DNA from: Nitrogeniibacter aestuarii
Lineage (GTDB): Bacteria > Pseudomonadota > Gammaproteobacteria > Burkholderiales > Rhodocyclaceae
Direction: 5' to 3'
NCBI RefSeq assembly: GCF_017309585.1
Contig: NZ_CP071321.1
Coordinates: forward strand, 2,542,001-2,606,000
Length of the DNA: 64,000 nucleotides
Shown here piece after piece: positions 60,670 through 64,000 of this stretch. The notes beneath the pieces were generated by a model, which saw only the letters and a list, made by a program, of their open reading frames with translations, searched no databases and was not told the DNA's origin. Numbering within the stretch: position 1 is the stretch's first letter; each line of letters opens with the position of its first letter. The translations under genes were made by a program, and so were the position numbers.

Positions 60670-61455
60670 ATGTCGCGTATCGATGCTGCCCAACGCCTCA
60701 TCTTCCTCTGTGCGCTGATTGCCCTCGCGACGCCTTGGCAACCGGTCGCAGCCGAGCCGCTTCGCGAGCCGGTCAAGGTCAGCGGTACGGTGCCGGATGA
60801 AGCGACCCGTGCCGAAATTCTCGCCCGCTTGCGCGACATCTATGGGCCCAAGGGCGTGATTGATGCCATCGAGGTCGGCGGCGTCGTGCCCCCGCCCAAC
60901 TGGAAAAAGCACGTCACGGCCATGATCACGGACGATCTCAAGGGAATCAGGCAAGGGCAGCTGCACATCGATGGCACCCAGGTGCAGTTGAGTGGTCAAG
61001 TGGGCAACGAAGCCCAGCGGCAAGGCATTGCCAGTCGGGTGGCGACCGCGCTCAATCCGACCTACGTCGTGGACAACGAGCTTGTTGTTGTCGAACAGGC
61101 GCAGGAGGTGATCGATGCGACGCTGGCTGATCGCATTATCGAATTCCAGAGCGGATCGGCTCAGCTGACCGACAGCGGTATCGCCGTGCTCGACGAAATG
61201 GCTCAGGCCATCGCCCGTTTCGACGGTGCCGAGATCCAGGTGGTTGGGCACACTGACGACAGCGGCAGCCGAATGGCCAACATTGCCTTGAGTCTCTCGC
61301 GCGCCAACGCCGTACGCGACTACCTCATGAGCAAGGGGATCGACGGCGGGCGCATCATGGCGCTGGGCGCAGGCCCCGACAAGCCGATTACCACCAACGA
61401 TACGGCCGAAGGACGTGCCCGCAATCGACGTATCGAGTTCCGCATGCTCAACTGA
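60670..61455 (+). CDS. OmpA-family protein with BON-like repeats (TagN-like, type VI associated)
   Basis: 261 residues. Sec signal peptide (MSRIDAAQRLIFLCALIALATPWQPVAA), two BON-like repeats (about 35-145; VSGTVPDEATRAEILARL and LSGQVGNEAQRQGIAS), and an OmpA peptidoglycan-binding domain (about 150-261) with IEFQSGSAQLTDSG, VVGHTDDSGS and NRRIEFRML. It anchors to the wall and may fix the TssM/TssJ complex. In Acinetobacter type VI loci an OmpA-type gene (tagN) follows tagF; the same order is seen here. Type VI role by context. Confidence 0.82.
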   Translation: MSRIDAAQRLIFLCALIALATPWQPVAAEPLREPVKVSGTVPDEATRAEILARLRDIYGPKGVIDAIEVGGVVPPPNWKKHVTAMITDDLKGIRQGQLHIDGTQVQLSGQVGNEAQRQGIASRVATALNPTYVVDNELVVVEQAQEVIDATLADRIIEFQSGSAQLTDSGIAVLDEMAQAIARFDGAEIQVVGHTDDSGSRMANIALSLSRANAVRDYLMSKGIDGGRIMALGAGPDKPITTNDTAEGRARNRRIEFRMLN

Positions 61456-61458
61456 GCA

Positions 61459-62964
61459 TCAACGAAAGGGGACGGCACCGGGCTCTCGATGCTCCGGGTA
61501 AGGAAAACGGACATTCAAGGCAACCGTCCGGCCGTCTCCCTGGGCGATGCGCACATGCTCGCGACGCAGCTCACGAGCGTGGGTGAGCCCGCAGGAGTGG
61601 GCAATCATGTCCACCTCTTTTCCGATGTTGCGACAGTAGTTGGCCACACGCAGACACTTGTCTTCAACCACAAGGCCTCGATGCAGCTTCGGATTATGCG
61701 TGGTGATGCCGGTCGGGCAGCTGTTGGTGTGACACCGCATCGCCTGGATGCAGCCAAGCGAAAACATGAAACCGCGGGCACTGTGCACGAAGTCGGCGCC
61801 TGCCGCCATCGCCCAGGCCACGCGCGCCGAGGTCACGAGTTTGCCACTGGCGATGACCCGAACCCGGTCTCGCAGTCCGTATTCAATCAAGGAGTCCACC
61901 ACCCGTGGGAGGGCCTCCTCAATCGACAGGGCCATGTGATCAGCCAAGGCCTGGGGCGCCGCTCCTGAGCCCCCCTCTCCGCCATCAACGGTGAGAAAGT
62001 CGGGCGCAAACTCCTTGCCTCGAACCGCAATCGCTTCGCACAGCTCGCTCATGAAATACCAGCCACCGATCGCGGTCTTGATCCCGACCGGCTTGCCCGT
62101 ATGCTCTCGCAGCATGGCGACGTAATCGATCAGCTCGTGCACATTGCGGATCTCTGGATGGCGATTCGGGCTGATCGACGCGACCCCGACCTTGATCCCG
62201 CGAATGCGCGCGATTTCCTCCGACACCTTCTGTGCCGGCAACATGCCGCCCTTGCCGGGCTTCGCCCCCTGGGACAACTTGAGTTCGAACGCCCTGACGG
62301 ACTCATAGGCCGCGATTTCCTTGAGACGCGTCTCTGATAGGCGACCATCTTCGTCCCGCACGCCATACTTGGCCGTTCCAATCTGCGCGATCAGGTCACA
62401 TTCGCCCTCAAGGTGGTATGGACTCACGCCACCCTCGCCCGTGTTGAGCCAGCAACCCGCAATCTTCGCGCCTTTGGAGAGCGCCTGTACCGCCGGCGCC
62501 GACAGCGCGCCGTAGCTCATTCCGCTGATGTTCATGATCGAGCCCGCCATGAACGGATTGTCGCAATAGCGCTCGCCGATACACAGGGCTGGCGTTGGAA
62601 GTTGATCTTCGTGGAGCACCGGGAAGGGCGAATTCACAAAAACGATTGCCCCCGCCTCATGCATGTCGTAGGTCGAACCGAAACCCACGGTGCCGCCCTC
62701 GTCTTTGGCCAGGCGATATACCCAGCCTCGTGTCGACCGGTTGAAGGGCATTTCCTCGCGATCGCCCAGGAAGAAATATTGTCGGAAATACTCCCCCAGT
62801 TCCTCGAAAAAATAGCGCAGATGCCCCACCACCGGGAAGTTGCGCAAGATGGCGTGCTGCTTCTGGGTAATGTCTCTGAGAAAGAGAAACACCGTCGCGG
62901 CGACGAGAATGACCACTAGAATCACCCCCAGCCCGACTGAAAAGACTGTCGTCACCCCACCCAT
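61459..62964 (-). CDS. Membrane-anchored FMN-binding glutamate-synthase-domain protein
   Basis: 501 residues. An N-terminal membrane helix (about 5-28) precedes a complete Glu_synthase FMN domain: NISGMSYGALSAPAVQALSKGA, GEGGVSPYH, LSQGAKPGKGGMLPAQKV, DGGEGGSGAAP and the 3Fe-4S cluster Cys in GCIQAMRCHTNSCPTG. It lacks the amidotransferase and GltD parts, so it is not a full glutamate synthase; related stand-alone proteins are annotated as FMN-binding glutamate synthase family or archaeal-type glutamate synthase. Electron donor and substrate are unknown. ATG 62964 has GAGGCG upstream; the frame can be extended ten codons. It converges with the OmpA gene. Confidence 0.85.
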   Translation of the reverse strand: MGGVTTVFSVGLGVILVVILVAATVFLFLRDITQKQHAILRNFPVVGHLRYFFEELGEYFRQYFFLGDREEMPFNRSTRGWVYRLAKDEGGTVGFGSTYDMHEAGAIVFVNSPFPVLHEDQLPTPALCIGERYCDNPFMAGSIMNISGMSYGALSAPAVQALSKGAKIAGCWLNTGEGGVSPYHLEGECDLIAQIGTAKYGVRDEDGRLSETRLKEIAAYESVRAFELKLSQGAKPGKGGMLPAQKVSEEIARIRGIKVGVASISPNRHPEIRNVHELIDYVAMLREHTGKPVGIKTAIGGWYFMSELCEAIAVRGKEFAPDFLTVDGGEGGSGAAPQALADHMALSIEEALPRVVDSLIEYGLRDRVRVIASGKLVTSARVAWAMAAGADFVHSARGFMFSLGCIQAMRCHTNSCPTGITTHNPKLHRGLVVEDKCLRVANYCRNIGKEVDMIAHSCGLTHARELRREHVRIAQGDGRTVALNVRFPYPEHREPGAVPFR

Positions 62965-63114
62965 CGCCTCACCTCCCCTCGTTATTGCCTGCAACCTGTT
63001 TATGTAACGGGGGCCGAGCCCCGTGCTTGAGCGCGCCCGAGCCCAAGAAACCGCTCATCATAGGGCGCCCCCAATGATAGAATGCCTCGGCAATCACAGG
63101 CACATAGAAACCGA

Positions 63115-63963
63115 ATGGAATCCATCGAGCAACTTCGAGTCGAAATTCAACGCACCGTTGCCGCCGCACTTGCGGAAGATATCGGAACAGGCGATCTGAC
63201 CGCGCGACTCATTCCCGACAGCACCGAGGCCCGCGGCCGCGTCATCACGCGTGAAGACGCAGTTCTGTGCGGCACGGCCTGGTTCGATGCGGCATTCGCC
63301 ACGCTCGACCCCACCGCAACCATCCTCTGGCACGTTCGCGATGGCGAGCATGTGAGTGCCGGGCAGAGCCTGTGTGACGTGGTCACCGGCGCGCGTGCCT
63401 TGCTCACAGCCGAGCGCACTGCGCTGAACTTCCTGCAGCTGCTCTCCGGCACGGCGACCCTGACCAGCCGCTATGTGGACGCAGTGGCTGGCACCAACGC
63501 CAAGATTGTCGACACGCGCAAGACATTGCCGGGTCTGCGCCTGGCGCAGAAATACGCGGTTGCCGTCGGTGGTGGCACGAATCACCGGGTTGGGCTGTAT
63601 GACGGCATCCTCATCAAGGAAAACCACATCATTTCCGCCGGGGGCGTCGCTCAGGTCATGGCAGAAGCACAGCGCATTGCCCCGTCCAATGTCTTTATCG
63701 AGATCGAGGTGGAAACGCTCGACCAGTTGCGCGTGGCGCTCGACGCGGGCGCGCGAATGATTCTGCTCGACAACATGTCTCTCGACGAAATGCGCGAGGC
63801 GGTCGACATCAACCAGGGGCGTGCCGAACTGGAAGCGTCGGGCGGCGTCAATCTCGACCGCGTCCGTTCGATCGCCGAGACCGGGGTTGATCGCATTTCC
63901 ATCGGCGGGCTGACCAAAGACATCCGGGCCATCGACCTGTCACTGAGACACGTCGAAGACTGA
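63115..63963 (+). CDS. nadC: Nicotinate-nucleotide pyrophosphorylase (carboxylating)
   Basis: 282 residues, standard length. Substrate-binding segments: EDIGTGDLTARLIP, TRKTLPGLRLAQKYAV, GGGTNHRVGLYDGILIKENHI, and LLDNMSL. It makes nicotinate mononucleotide from quinolinate and PRPP in NAD synthesis. The start MESIEQLRVE was chosen over a frame extension from 63082. It is followed at once by the window's right edge. Confidence 0.95.
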   Translation: MESIEQLRVEIQRTVAAALAEDIGTGDLTARLIPDSTEARGRVITREDAVLCGTAWFDAAFATLDPTATILWHVRDGEHVSAGQSLCDVVTGARALLTAERTALNFLQLLSGTATLTSRYVDAVAGTNAKIVDTRKTLPGLRLAQKYAVAVGGGTNHRVGLYDGILIKENHIISAGGVAQVMAEAQRIAPSNVFIEIEVETLDQLRVALDAGARMILLDNMSLDEMREAVDINQGRAELEASGGVNLDRVRSIAETGVDRISIGGLTKDIRAIDLSLRHVED

Positions 63964-63983
63964 AGCACCACAACGGATCAACC

Positions 63984-64000
63984 ATGCTTTTTGCGCTGTA
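63984..64000 (+). CDS. Possible start of a further gene, cut by the right edge
   Basis: ATG CTT TTT GCG CTG (MLFAL...) begins 20 bases after the nadC stop. Only five codons are visible, so nothing about the product can be said. Confidence 0.25.

Overview
The window (about 62% G+C by eye) looks like chromosomal DNA of a betaproteobacterium, most likely of the Rhodocyclales (Azoarcus/Thauera/Denitromonas type). The grounds are gene content and order: a phaC-phaB-phaB-phaR polyhydroxybutyrate block, dapA-bamC, surE-pcm-nlpD-rpoS, rluD next to pgeF and bamD, and a Xre-type regulator of a kind often seen in this order. The assignment rests on recognised families, not on a search. Most of the window is housekeeping DNA with tight gene packing. 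No insertion sequence, prophage, integrase or CRISPR array was seen.

Layout. 1-6.7 kb: 3' end of gloB, a response-regulator diguanylate cyclase, an MltD-like transglycosylase, a double-ATPase peptide-type ABC protein, slyD, a PrxQ/BCP peroxiredoxin and lexA with an SOS-like box. 6.9-7.7 kb: a tandemly duplicated Ala-Glu-Asp tRNA operon, each copy with its own promoter. 7.7-11.5 kb: an FAD-linked oxidase, a patatin-like protein and rimO. 11.5-15.8 kb: the PHB block. 15.8-24.4 kb: pgeF, rluD, bamD, a DUF protein, manC, three tRNA genes, lysC, a Xre regulator, a radical SAM protein and queD.

24.6-34.0 kb: a five-gene block with two sets of circularly permuted ATP-grasp, alpha-E and transglutaminase proteins (one separate, one fused), predicted to make and trim peptide or amide linkages on an unknown substrate. 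34.1-36.4 kb: a coupled four-gene operon of two DUF1538 (UmpAB-like) membrane proteins, a P-II-like protein and a CBS-domain protein, which reads as an ion antiporter with two ligand-sensing partners. 36.4-44.1 kb: tRNA-Ser, rlmD, roxA with an overlapping unknown gene, an Ala-rich lipoprotein, a metallo-beta-lactamase-fold hydrolase, bamC, dapA and a histone-deacetylase-family protein.

44.3-49.2 kb: a MoxR-DUF58-TgpA-MltB operon. 49.2-52.4 kb: the stationary-phase operon surE-pcm-nlpD-rpoS. 53.3-61.5 kb: a type VI secretion accessory/membrane block (TagX-like M15 peptidase, PAAR tip, unknown membrane-anchored protein, TssM, TagF, OmpA/TagN-like) without the sheath, tube or baseplate genes. 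The unknown protein has a C-terminal half that resembles a ketosynthase (thiolase-superfamily) fold without visible catalytic residues, and is the most novel-looking gene here. 61.5-64 kb: a membrane-anchored FMN glutamate-synthase-domain protein and nadC.

Start codons were moved inward where a homologous N-terminus, signal peptide or ribosome site supported it; reasons are given in the entries.
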